Both the position numbers and the translations under genes were made by a program. The notes below the pieces were generated by a model. That model ran no database searches. It saw only the letters and a program-made list of their open reading frames with translations, and was not told the DNA's origin. Below are positions 47,999 to 56,170 of a stretch of 64,000 nucleotides of DNA, piece by piece; position 1 is the first letter of the stretch; each line of letters begins with the position of its first letter. The DNA comes from Anticarsia gemmatalis. Lineage: Eukaryota; Arthropoda; Insecta; Lepidoptera; Erebidae. The DNA lies in NCBI RefSeq assembly GCF_050436995.1, contig NC_134762.1, forward strand, positions 9,756,167 to 9,820,166, read 5' to 3'.

Positions 47999-49478
47999 CT
48001 ACTTACTGCATCGTGAAGGTACAACGCAGCATCCCTGTTTATCATCAAAGACGAAGCCTTTCTTGCAGGAGCAGCCGGGGACACAAGCTAGGGTGCACGC
48101 TCTATCCTCACAGTTAGATGTACATTGATTGCTGCAGTCGCTTCTATACGCGTTTCTGTCACCATTGCAGGACGCTAGAAAATGTAGGAAGTAGTCAGCA
48201 GTACTTTAATAGTTGGTTTTTGTTATTGGTTGAAAATGAATTTTATGGTAAGTGAAATGAAGATGAAAACTATTCTTATGTGCTCTTTCTATGCGCTTTA
48301 TATTCTAAGTTTCACATTCTGGGTTTTTTGCTAACGAGACACGAGATTTTTATACCAGTTTCTGACGTATTTTTTCTGTTTTAGGATTCGAATCCCATAT
48401 ATGCAATGACATTAGCACAAACAAATGTTGCCCTTCAAAGATCTTTATCCAATGCCTAAATAAGTTACTTATATTTTTTATATGTTAAAAAAGATAGTGA
48501 ATGTGACTTTCTTATAATCTCCACCCTTTGTTCTCTTCTTTCCCCCTTGTATCTCTTTCTGAGGCAATTGTAGGTTAAGTAATCGTTACTATTATTATGA
48601 ATTTCAAAATTTGTCCTAAATTAATAAATAATTATATTTTACGTGATTTAATTACTTACAACACTGCTCAGGTAGAACACAGCGCCCTAGTTCATTATCA
48701 AACACGTAGCCCTTCTTGCAGGAACAGCCGGGGAAGCAAGCCGCGGGACACAACACCAGCTCGCAGTTCAGTATACATTGGTTACTACATTTGTCGTGGA
48801 ATGCGTTCACGTCTCCGCCGCATTCCGCTGAAAATTCAGAAGTTTTATTTACTATTAATAATATAATATTAGGTCCGGGAAAAAGTCTTTTCGCATTATA
48901 GTATGTATAAACTTGTAATAAATTAAATTTCTCTACACAAAAAAGCCGATATTTGGGTACCTCACGAGCTCACTGAAAGAAACCTAATGAACCGTGTACT
49001 CATTTGTGATTCTTGAAACCAAAAAGATTTTATTACAAGTTCATGCATACTATAAAGCGAAAATCCTTTTCCCCGACCTAATATTAGTATTTATAACATC
49101 TTATCTGTTTAACCCTAATGTGCAGGTAGCGTTGAATAAAAGGCACCCGCGTTACGAAAATGATAGTCCCATGCTATAGAGGTGAGCCTAGTGCCATATA
49201 TAGCACACGTTAACAAACTTTATTATTGCTCTGCTAAGGAGTCTTAGGTTCGATTTGTACCCGGAAAAACATCGTGTGCTCAACCAATCGTTGTTTCTAT
49301 CTTTTACTATGTACCAATTATTATTCGTACGTATGAAAAAGCCTGTCTCAACGCAAAATATTTTTTGAAGGAGCTGTTTTTACCTTAAAAATAATAGAAT
49401 TAAGTCAAACTTACCAGAAGACGAATCCACCAAAAGAAGAGCCAAAATGGCAACGAAGAACACTCTCAAGAGATACAT
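47999..49478 (-). CDS. Secreted two-domain TIL protease inhibitor
   Basis: Three exons on minus: 49415-49478 (signal peptide, 64 nt), 48660-48827 (TIL domain 1, 168 nt) and 47999-48174 (TIL domain 2, 176 nt). Total 408 nt, 135 residues. Donors GTAAGT, acceptors TTCAG and TCTAG; both introns are phase 1. Residues 1-21 form a hydrophobic signal peptide. Domain 1 has ten Cys with spacing 10-3-3-4-3-3-1-12-5, domain 2 the same plus an extra Cys (GCC where paralogues have GRC). TIL proteins are canonical serine protease inhibitors whose reactive bond lies between Cys5 and Cys6: here CPAAC (P1 Ala) and CTLAC (P1 Leu), suggesting elastase-like and chymotrypsin-like targets (inferred). Intron 1 holds a mariner MITE and an S3 SINE. 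Exon 2 would also end in-frame (CCK stop) if its intron were retained. Likely a haemolymph, gut or silk inhibitor; tissue cannot be told. Confidence 0.88.
48869..49081 (+). mobile_element. Mariner-derived MITE, 213 bp
   Basis: TTAGGTCCGGGAAAAAGTC at the left and the inverse TTAGGTCGGGGAAAAGG at the right, flanked by TA duplications (48867-48868, 49082-49083), as in mariner elements. The interior still reads HELTERNLMNRVLICDS, a piece of mariner transposase, then stops. Internally deleted and non-autonomous. Sits in intron 1 of the two-domain TIL gene. A second copy of the same length is at 51783-51995. Confidence 0.9.
49110..49290 (-). mobile_element. SINE family S3 fragment
   Basis: Reverse-oriented S3: TAACCCTAATGTGCAGGTAG, AGTCCCATGCTATAGAGGTG, GAGCCTAGTGCCATATATAG, CACACGTTAACAAACTTT and a degraded B-box region GTTCGATTTGTACCCGG. 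Lies in intron 1 beside the mariner MITE. Confidence 0.5.
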
Positions 49479-49530
49479 ACTTAGTTGATAACACTTGATT
49501 CTCAAGTATATTTCAAAACGAAAACATACG

Positions 49531-49539
49531 CCTTATATA
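49531..49539 (-). promoter_or_regulatory. TATA box of the two-domain TIL gene
   Basis: TATATAAGG on minus, about 55 bp upstream of the ATG at 49478, leaving a short 5' UTR. Its position matches the TATA boxes of the three paralogues. Confidence 0.7.
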
Positions 49540-50284
49540 CAAACCGTATCACATATTAAGAATATTATTCTAATTACTTACAAGTTTTTATCATTATGAT
49601 GGTACAATAAATACTTAATATTTCGAGTTTTCAGAAACAGTCCCTTGTTAGTATCTGATAATTCAGGAAATGAGGTTCTAAATGTGTCTACAGTATCGCA
49701 ATTTGACATTAAGTAATTCGTGGAGTCAATGACTTCTCGTTGTCGTCACAACACGGACCAATTTGCGAAAGTAATATTTTCAATTATGTTTCATTCATAA
49801 CTCTCAAATTTCGCAATGCATCTTTTATGTATAAATAAAATGATACGGGATTAACGCGAACATGCATTTTACCTTAGAATGCCTGACGTTTCGGCGCAGG
49901 TTACACTGGCCGTGGTCGCAGGCTGACCCTCTGACCCACTGTTGGGTCTTCCCCCCAACTCCTACACTGGTTTTTTTTTTTAGCCATTTCCTGCCTACCA
50001 CCCATTACCTTTGTATGTCCAAATCATCACACCTACGTTTATAGGTTATGAAAAAGAAGTATGTTTTCTATAATGATTGTGTTTTTAATTTTTTAAAACA
50101 TTGTTATTGATACCAAAAAATCATAAATTATTTTATCAAAATAACACATCACATAAGTATTCTGTAGGAAAGGTTACGGCAAGTATCAAAAATATTCAAA
50201 CTACATCAATTCACATCAGATTTATTTATCTATCACCCTACATACAAAACGTAGTAAACCGTAGTATTTTTTAGTATTTTAGTA
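49540..50284. other. Intergenic; repeat Y copy
   Basis: 49845-49930 is a minus-strand copy of repeat Y (GAATGCCTGACGTTTCGGCG, CACTGGCCGTGGTCGCAGGC), followed by (T)9 at about 49972. The 60-codon plus frame across it is a by-product. No TIL exon found. Confidence 0.5.
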
Positions 50285-50290
50285 TTTATT
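50285..50290 (-). terminator. Polyadenylation signal of the 50343 TIL gene
   Basis: AATAAA on minus, 53 bp beyond the stop codon, a normal distance for a short 3' UTR. Confidence 0.6.
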
Positions 50291-50342
50291 AGTAACAGTT
50301 TTGACAATTTCATAATTCACTTTCACTTTGTACTCAAGGTAT

Positions 50343-51309
50343 CTAGCTACAATTCTTAGGAGATACGCATCTTCCTGTTTTATAATCGACCAGTAGTCCG
50401 GGAGTGCACACACATAGATCAGGGTTACATTGAATGTTGCATTCACTGGCGCCTCCGCAGTAGTCTATGCAACTCGCTCGGCAGTCCGTGTTGGGGAACG
50501 CGTTCATATCACCACGACATTCCGCTGTAAAGACAGTTGATGTTAGAATTGATTTGAATCAGTGTGTTTACAACATGTAGTGCGGTCATTCATAAATGAC
50601 CGGTTAACTAGTTTACCGATCGGTAAACTATCTGTGGGTTAGGCAAACCTTGGCGCGATCATTCGATAGATGGGTGACCGCATAGTGGTATTTGAACTGG
50701 GCGTCTCCGTGCTTCGGAGGGCACGTAAAAAGTCGGTTCCGGTTGTTGTCAATTAAAATAACAGTCGCTAAGTCATGTCAAAGGCCTTCGGGTGGCTTGA
50801 ACAACTTTAACACAAGGTTGACCACTAACCATACGATAAAAAGAAGAAGACTAGCTTATGGATAACGGTATAATGAATGCATCAAGTAAATAAACGGGTG
50901 TCTCTTGGCTAAGAAAAATAATCAAAAATAAAATTAAGTTGATTTATCAGTCACATTTCAAATCTTAAAAACCTATGCTTGGCTGTTGTGTTACAATAAT
51001 ATTTCTGGGGTGATAGCCGAGTGGTATACATAAGTCAGTACCTCCCACGCAAGTGGTTGCAGGTTCGAACCCGAAGCAACACAATAACGACAAACTATAA
51101 TGCGACCTAATAATTATCACTTGTTCCAACGGTGAAGGAAAGCATCGTGATGCATTGCATGGATGAGAGTTCTTTAGAACAGCTCTTGAAGGTATGAAAG
51201 ATCCTCAACCCGCAATTAAGTAATACATTCATCAATTTTCATTACCTGAAGTAGATTCGATGAAAGTCAGCGCCAAACATGCGAACAGAAACACCTTAAA
51301 AATATACAT
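50343..51309 (-). CDS. Secreted single-domain TIL protease inhibitor
   Basis: Two exons on minus: 51246-51309 (64 nt, signal peptide) and 50343-50524 (182 nt), 81 residues. The donor is GTAATG, less standard than GTAAGT in the paralogues but in the same place; the acceptor is TTTACAG; phase 1. The mature part has ten Cys with spacing 11-3-3-5-3-4-1-12-5. Two loops are one residue longer than in the neighbours (between Cys1-Cys2 and Cys6-Cys7). Reactive loop CNIQC gives P1 Ile, unusual for trypsin inhibitors and suggesting an elastase-like or bacterial or fungal protease target (inferred). Acidic and low in Lys/Arg compared with the two genes to the right. The 721-bp intron contains repeat X and an S4 SINE. 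Same strand, order and architecture as its neighbours, so a tandem duplicate. Confidence 0.88.
50583..50845 (-). repeat. Interspersed repeat X in an intron
   Basis: Reverse-oriented copy: GTGACCGCATAGTGGTATTTG, CGTCTCCGTGCTTCGGAGGG, CGGTTGTTGTCAATTAAAATAACAG, AAAGGCCTTCGGGTGGCTTG split over 50665-50805. In the intron of the 50343 TIL gene. Confidence 0.7.
51004..51240 (+). mobile_element. SINE family S4 in an intron
   Basis: tRNA-like head GGTGATAGCCGAGTGGTATA (A box) and GCAGGTTCGAACCCGAAGC (B box), body with CACTTGTTCCAACGGTGAAGG and CTTTAGAACAGCTCTTGAAGG, ending at GTAATACATTCATC. Ends just before the donor of exon 1 (51245). It resembles a tRNA at the 5' end only. Confidence 0.7.
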
Positions 51310-51343
51310 GTTTGATGTCTTTAAAACTCCTTAGCAAATGTTG

Positions 51344-51354
51344 TTTATATAAAA
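51344..51354 (-). promoter_or_regulatory. TATA box of the 50343 TIL gene
   Basis: TTTTATATAAA on minus, about 35-45 bp upstream of the ATG at 51309; a very short 5' UTR is implied. Confidence 0.7.
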
Positions 51355-51554
51355 TAAAACATTGTCTTTTATACTGAAAGTAAAATTAGTGTCAATGCCA
51401 GTAATATCCTAGTTTTTTAATCACAAATTAACGTTATCACGTTTAATTGTTTTTTCGTGTAGTAACGTTTTACATAAATAATAATATGTACGCAAGATAA
51501 ACACTGCTCAATGTGAAACATATTATTAATGTATTTAAAGTAGAAAAACAGAAT

Positions 51555-51665
51555 TTTAACACTATCTAAAACCAGCCTAGCCTTTCTTCCAACTATGGTG
51601 AAGTCGGCTTTCAGTCTCACCGGATGCAAGTAAATACCATTATTTTACATGAAGCGACTGCCTAT
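51555..51665 (-). repeat. Repeat Z copy
   Basis: AGCCTAGCCTTTCTTCCAAC, ATGGTGAAGTCGGCTTTCAG, TCTCACCGGATGC and GAAGCGACTGCCTATC are the reverse of the Z blocks at 1325-1430. Confidence 0.65.
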
Positions 51666-51782
51666 CGGACCTAATTTTAACGCTATATACTCTTTTTTTA
51701 ACTCATACAACGGGGAATTCACTAGACGGATACAGTAAAACTACAATTAATCATTTTATTATATGCAAGCGTAGATATTATA

Positions 51783-51995
51783 TTAGGTCGGGGAAAAGTC
51801 TTTTCGCATTATAGTATGTATAAACTTGTAATAAAATCTTTTCTCTACACAAAAAAGTTCGATATTTGGGTACCTCACGAGCTCACTGAAAGAAACCTAA
51901 TGAACCGTGTACTCATTTGTGATTCTTGAAGCCAAAGAGATTTTATTATAAGTTCATACATACTATAATGCGAAAAGACTTTTTACCCCACCTTA
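51783..51995 (+). mobile_element. Mariner-derived MITE, 213 bp (second copy)
   Basis: The same length, ends (TTAGGTCGGGGAAAAGTC) and internal HELTERNLMNRVLICDS stretch as 48869-49081, with TA duplications at 51781-51782 and 51996-51997. Its right end is 25 bp past the stop codon of the TIL gene at 52021. Contains AATAAA on minus at 51942-51947. Confidence 0.9.
51942..51947 (-). terminator. Possible MITE-borne polyadenylation signal
   Basis: AATAAA on minus about 75 bp after the stop of the 52021 TIL gene, inside the mariner MITE. Between stop and MITE no AATAAA is seen, so the element may provide the gene's 3' end. Confidence 0.45.
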
Positions 51996-52020
51996 TATTA
52001 CAATATTGCTTTCTTTAAGG

Positions 52021-52855
52021 TTAATGTGAGGTACTGCAGTTTTGAGATGAAACACATCTGCCTTTGTTGTTGTCGAACAGATAGCCAGGCTTGCATCCAC
52101 AACCAGTTTGACATTTTAGAGTGCAGTGGAGCTGTCGGTTACAGTTCTGACGACAGTTGTCTTTGCATTCGCCGTATTCCGCATTCTTGTCGCCATCACA
52201 TTCAGCTGACAACAATAATATATGTTATAATGTTTTTGCAATGGCAATAGGCAATAAATAAAATAAATATTATTGGACAACTCACACACGGTCATTTGAT
52301 TCCAAACTAAGCAGATCTTGTATGTACTATGGTAACCAAATAACTGATAAACATACTTAAATACTTATATCTGGGGGCACGGCAGTGCCCCCGCAATACA
52401 TTAAAATCCAAGCTCAGGACAAATACTCGTGCTCATCACACAAAGATTTGTCCCGGGTGGGATTCGAACCCACCACACGTGGCGCTTTGGTTATTGCGGC
52501 GAGGTCACCACTTAAACCACTGCGCCAAACGTGCAGTTAATAAGATAAAAAATGTTTGATGGGTGTTTTTCATACGCGTCTGTCTTCACCTTCGGGTATT
52601 ATAGACGTGTTTTGTAATAAAGTCTATCGTCATTAACCAGACACATTACCAAACTCTGAGCTGAAATAAAATTGGGAAATATAATTATATAAATAAAAAA
52701 AAATTTATAGTACATTGCCCGACCCGGAAACTGAACCTGAAACCTGATCTGCAGTAGAAATAAATAAGTATGATGAAGAAAAACAACTTACCGACAGCAG
52801 ACTCGATAAAAATAAGCGCCAAGTAAACAAATAAATATATTTTTAAAAAATACAT
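52021..52855 (-). CDS. Secreted single-domain TIL protease inhibitor
   Basis: Two exons on minus: 52792-52855 (64 nt, signal peptide) and 52021-52205 (185 nt), 82 residues; donor GTAAGT, acceptor TTGTCAG, phase 1. Ten Cys with spacing 10-3-3-5-3-3-1-12-5, identical to the gene at 53850, with which it shares CRQNCN, GC.CKPGYL and the signal-peptide pattern (K-IYLF-YLALI). Reactive loop CTLKC gives P1 Leu and P1' Lys, suggesting chymotrypsin- or elastase-like targets (inferred from TIL inhibitors of known structure). The C terminus is three residues longer than in the paralogue. The 586-bp intron contains an S2 SINE on minus. Role: secreted, disulfide-rich inhibitor; which protease it meets cannot be read from sequence. 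Confidence 0.9.
52252..52537 (-). mobile_element. SINE family S2 in an intron
   Basis: Reverse complement starts GCACGTTTGGCGCAGTGG (A box), has GGTGGGTTCGAATCCC (B box) and the body TTTGTGTGATGAGCACGAG, AGCTTGGATTTTAATG, and ends CAAATGACCGTGTGTG..CCAATAATA. It carries a perfect 8-bp-stem hairpin (GGGGGCAC/GTGCCCCC, 52371-52390) that the 54207 copy lacks. Confidence 0.8.
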
Positions 52856-52917
52856 AGTGGTTGTTTTAGTGTATTTATTTTTGAGAAACTAGTATTATTC
52901 GTAAGGAATTTCTAGCT

Positions 52918-52924
52918 CTTATAT
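52918..52924 (-). promoter_or_regulatory. TATA box of the 52021 TIL gene
   Basis: ATATAAG on minus about 65 bp upstream of the ATG at 52855. Confidence 0.65.
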
Positions 52925-52957
52925 GCTCTCAAACCAATTGTTTCAGAATATTGTAAT

Positions 52958-52974
52958 TCGAAAATTGATTAGAA
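52958..52974 (-). promoter_or_regulatory. 17-bp motif shared by two TIL promoters
   Basis: TCGAAAATTGATTAGAA on plus (TTCTAATCAATTTTCGA on minus), about 35 bp upstream of the TATA box. Identical to 54885-54901, in the same orientation relative to the paralogous gene. It contains an ATTGATTA homeodomain-like core. Confidence 0.55.
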
Positions 52975-53689
52975 ATGCAAACACATATCTAAATGTTAGG
53001 ATTCCTTAAAATTAATTTAAAAATTTCAAAAATATATACAAATAAAAAACTGTTAAAGGTGTTATTTGGAGTGCACCTTACTTTCGGGCACTGCGAAAGC
53101 ATTAATAAAATCAATTTTAAGTAAAATATAATCTTGTTACCTTTTTATAAGTTTAGGGCGGCAACACTGTGCGTTGCGTCGACAATAGAAAATTCATAGA
53201 CGAGCGTCACAAACGTTTGTAATGCGTCAACGCAGCGCAGTATTGTAACTTCGCTTTCAAATAATAAAACAATAAAAAATATTATTTATACTGAACCTCA
53301 CACGTCAGTTTGTTTTTCAATAAAATTATTTTTCGAATTTGGCATCCATTTTTTATTTTTGTTTCGTATTTTTACTGCACGTGGAGGTGATAGTACTAAT
53401 TAATGCATTCCGAATGTTTTTTTTACTAAATTTCAATTGCTATGAAATTATTATTAAACTTGTCCTGGGTAAGGTATGTTCTATTCTTCGGGGTCAAGGT
53501 ATTCTTTGTGCGAAGATTAGAACTAAGAAATCACAAAAACGCAGACAAATTTTACACTCATTTATTTCGATTAAACATGTTTTTTGCCGAACATTGACAC
53601 AATATTAAACTTTTTAATAAATCAACGTTTAAAGTCTTGAAAGTCTGACAACCAGTCTTACCGACGGGTATCGTATTATAACCCAGGTA
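52975..53689. other. Intergenic, no gene recognised
   Basis: AT-rich. 53157-53245 is a more CpG-rich patch (GTTGCGTCGACAATAG, GTAATGCGTCAACGCAGCGC). The 89-codon plus frame at 53339-53608 has a hydrophobic start but no further support. Confidence 0.4.
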
Positions 53690-53832
53690 AATGAGTTGTG
53701 GAGGTTAGATAGGCAGTCGCTCCATGTAAAACACTGGTATTCAGCTGCAACCGGTGAGACTGGAAGCCGACTCCAACCTAGTTAGAAGAAACAGCCTTTC
53801 TTCCAGCTATATTGGAGTCGGCTCATTGATCT
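53690..53832 (+). repeat. Repeat Z copy
   Basis: GGCAGTCGCTCCATGTAAAACACTGG, TATTCAGCTGCAACCGGTGAG and ACTGGAAGCCGACTCCAACC match 1325-1430, and its end is self-complementary (GAAAGGCTG / CAGCCTTTC region). It ends about 18 bp from the stop of the 53850 TIL gene. Confidence 0.7.
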
Positions 53833-53849
53833 ATTTATATTTAATAAGT

Positions 53850-54772
53850 CTAGCTGCAGTTGCTAGCTAAAACGCATTTCCTTCTCTTGTCGTCGTACAA
53901 ATAGCCAGGCTTGCATTCACATCCAACTCGGCACTCCTGAGTGCAGATTTTGCTTTGGTTACAGTTCTGACGGCAGTTACTGGAACACTGGCTAAATTGA
54001 GCATTTTGATCGCCACGACATGCAGCTAAAAAAAACACGTAATTTTTACAATGTGTTGATAGCCTAACAAATTAGGACAAGGTTTGCGGCTGGCGGAGAT
54101 ATTCAAAACTTCAAATTTACAACATTGGAGACTCACAGGCTTATGCAGCTGATGGTGGCCTGTTTGTTACTATGTAGCATCTTTATTTTGGAAGTACACA
54201 TTAATTGCACGTTTGGCGCAGTGGTTTAAGCGGTCACCTCGCCGCAATAAACGAAGCGCCGCGTGTGGTGGGTTTGAATCACACCCGGCACAAATCTTTG
54301 TGTGATGATCACGAGTATTTGTTCTGAGCCTGGATGTTTATGTATCTATATAAGTATGTATTTAGAAGTATATAAGTATGTTTATCAGTTATTTGGTTAC
54401 CATAGTACAAGCTCTGCTCAGTTTGGAATCAAATGATCGCGTGTCCAATGATATTTATATATTTATTTGTTTATTTAATTATAATAAAGGTAAACCGTGC
54501 ATAACAAGGCTCTACTAACTTGTTGGACCATAAGTATAATAAGTATAAGTCAAATGAATAAATTACTAATTAGAAAATCTAAAAAACATTACTAGTCTAG
54601 TTTAATGTACTTATATTAATACATTTATTTACATGGATCAAAATAGTATTAATATCTTAGTTTCAGTGTGAACTAATACGACAACATAAAGAATTGAAAG
54701 AAACTTACCGAGAGCTGATCCGACCAAAATTAACGCCAAATAAGCAAAAAGATATATTTTGAAGGAAAACAT
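53850..54772 (-). CDS. Secreted single-domain TIL protease inhibitor
   Basis: Two exons on minus: 54709-54772 (64 nt, signal peptide) and 53850-54025 (176 nt), 79 residues; donor GTAAGT, acceptor TTTTTTTAG, phase 1. The hydrophobic leader ends in a plausible cleavage site (ALA before ACRGD). Ten Cys with spacing 10-3-3-5-3-3-1-12-5. Reactive loop CTQEC gives P1 Gln and P1' Glu, an unusual pair for a canonical inhibitor, so target or activity is uncertain. Nearest relative is the 52021 gene (shared CRQNCN and CKPGYL). The mature protein is rich in Gln, Asn, Lys and Arg. The 683-bp intron has an S2 SINE on plus. First gene of the array in transcription direction; no TIL exon was found beyond it. 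Confidence 0.9.
54207..54485 (+). mobile_element. SINE family S2 in an intron
   Basis: GCACGTTTGGCGCAGTGG (A box), GGTGGGTTTGAATCACACC (B box), then TTTGTGTGATGATCACGAGT, TTCTGAGCCTGGATG, a (GTATRTAT)-rich part and TGATCGCGTGTCCAATGATA. Opposite orientation to the copy in the neighbouring paralogue's intron. Confidence 0.8.
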
Positions 54773-54824
54773 AGTGCTTGTATTCTTAGATGATGGCAAT
54801 GTTACTCCAAAACAATTTCTATGC

Positions 54825-54833
54825 CTTTATATA
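54825..54833 (-). promoter_or_regulatory. TATA box of the 53850 TIL gene
   Basis: TATATAAAG on minus about 55 bp upstream of the ATG at 54772, the strongest of the four TATA boxes. Confidence 0.75.
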
Positions 54834-54884
54834 CCGGTTGAAATAATTGTGTCAATTGAAAACACTCACCTAGAATTTTCTAAC

Positions 54885-54901
54885 TCGAAAATTGATTAGA
54901 A
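54885..54901 (-). promoter_or_regulatory. 17-bp motif shared by two TIL promoters
   Basis: TCGAAAATTGATTAGAA on plus, about 52 bp upstream of the TATA box; identical to 52958-52974. Confidence 0.55.
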
Positions 54902-55929
54902 TTTCATGAAGGTATGTAAAAAAATTAGAATACTTTAAAATTTAAATATAAAATACGCACCAAATAAGAGTTTTATAAAAGAAATAAAATTACAGTTAGT
55001 GATGTTATTACATTAGATAATACATACATAATATTCATTATGTAAGTAATATCGCACCTGCTGTACCCGAAAGTGCTGATGACTATCTTGACTATAGAAA
55101 TCGGTTTGAATGTTAGGTAACGACTTCAAAAAGCGATATGTCTTCTGTTTAAAACCTGTAAATGTAAATATGAATGCATACAAAAATCAACTTAAAAAAT
55201 ATGTACAAACACCGAAATGAAAAAATAGAAATACTGTATATTATATTATTGATATCAAACACTAGAGGTGAAAAAACATGTTAATACTATTATTATCGCA
55301 CTGTATCTCATTTTAAGTGAACTTTATGTTTTTATGAGAAATAAATGTCTTTAAACCTAAATATATAACCATTTATACATAAAAAACCTGAACCTAACCC
55401 GACAAAAACATTGTAAAAGTTAAAAATTAATTATACTGAACCTTATTTACTTATCGAATGTTACAATTATATTATAGGTTTATTTTGTTGATTATAATTT
55501 AAATTGAATTTTTCTACCGTATTTTTATTTTTGTACCTTGTTTTTTCTCTACACGTGGAGATAATTCATAGTTGATAGTAGTAATTAATACATTAGAAAT
55601 GTTTTAAAGACTAAATTACTGTAATGTCATGGGCACTATTCACAAATGAATATTCCTTAATCGGGGCCTATTTTTTCTTTCAATCAAGAGCGAAATTGTT
55701 AAGTTTCTTATAAACCAAGATATAATGTGAGCGTTTCCTTTATTTAGGTAAAGATAATAATTTATAACATTATATTTGCTTTTTTCATTGTTAAATAATT
55801 GATTGACAGAAAGTGTCATACACTATTTTAATTTTTAATACCATAATTTGTTTGCCATCCACACGCTAAGAAGAAGAAGTTAAATAAATAAGTAATAAAT
55901 AGGAGTTATAAATTTAACCCATATCAATG
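54902..55929. other. No gene recognised
   Basis: Very AT-rich; no further TIL exon. Confidence 0.45.
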
Positions 55930-56170
55930 ACAATGACCCCTGTCATATAGTGGGACTGTCCATCTCGGTGCCCAAGTGCGGTTTGGGGACTTTGCATACC
56001 TTTAAAAACTGTTCTAAAGAACTCTCAGGAATGCAAGATTGCGTCACGAAGTTTTCCTTCACCGTTGGAACAAGTGACAATTATTTCTAATACATACATA
56101 ATTGCGAAAAGTCATTGGTGTGTTGCCTTGGGTTCAAATCCTTGACCACTTACGTGAGAGGCGCAACTTA
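55930..56170 (-). mobile_element. SINE family S4 / retroelement tail
   Basis: GGTGCCCAAGTGCGGTTTGG, CTAAAGAACTCTCAGGAATG, TTCCTTCACCGTTGGAACAAGTGACAATTATTTCTAATACATACATAATTGCG split over 56045-56105, then GGGTTCAAATCCTTGACCAC, a degraded B box on minus. The blocks are the reverse of the S4 copy at 51004. Confidence 0.55.

Noticed and set aside
51004..51080. tRNA gene (GTGATAGCCGAGTGG head)
   Set aside because: tRNA-like only at the 5' end; followed by a SINE body found elsewhere.
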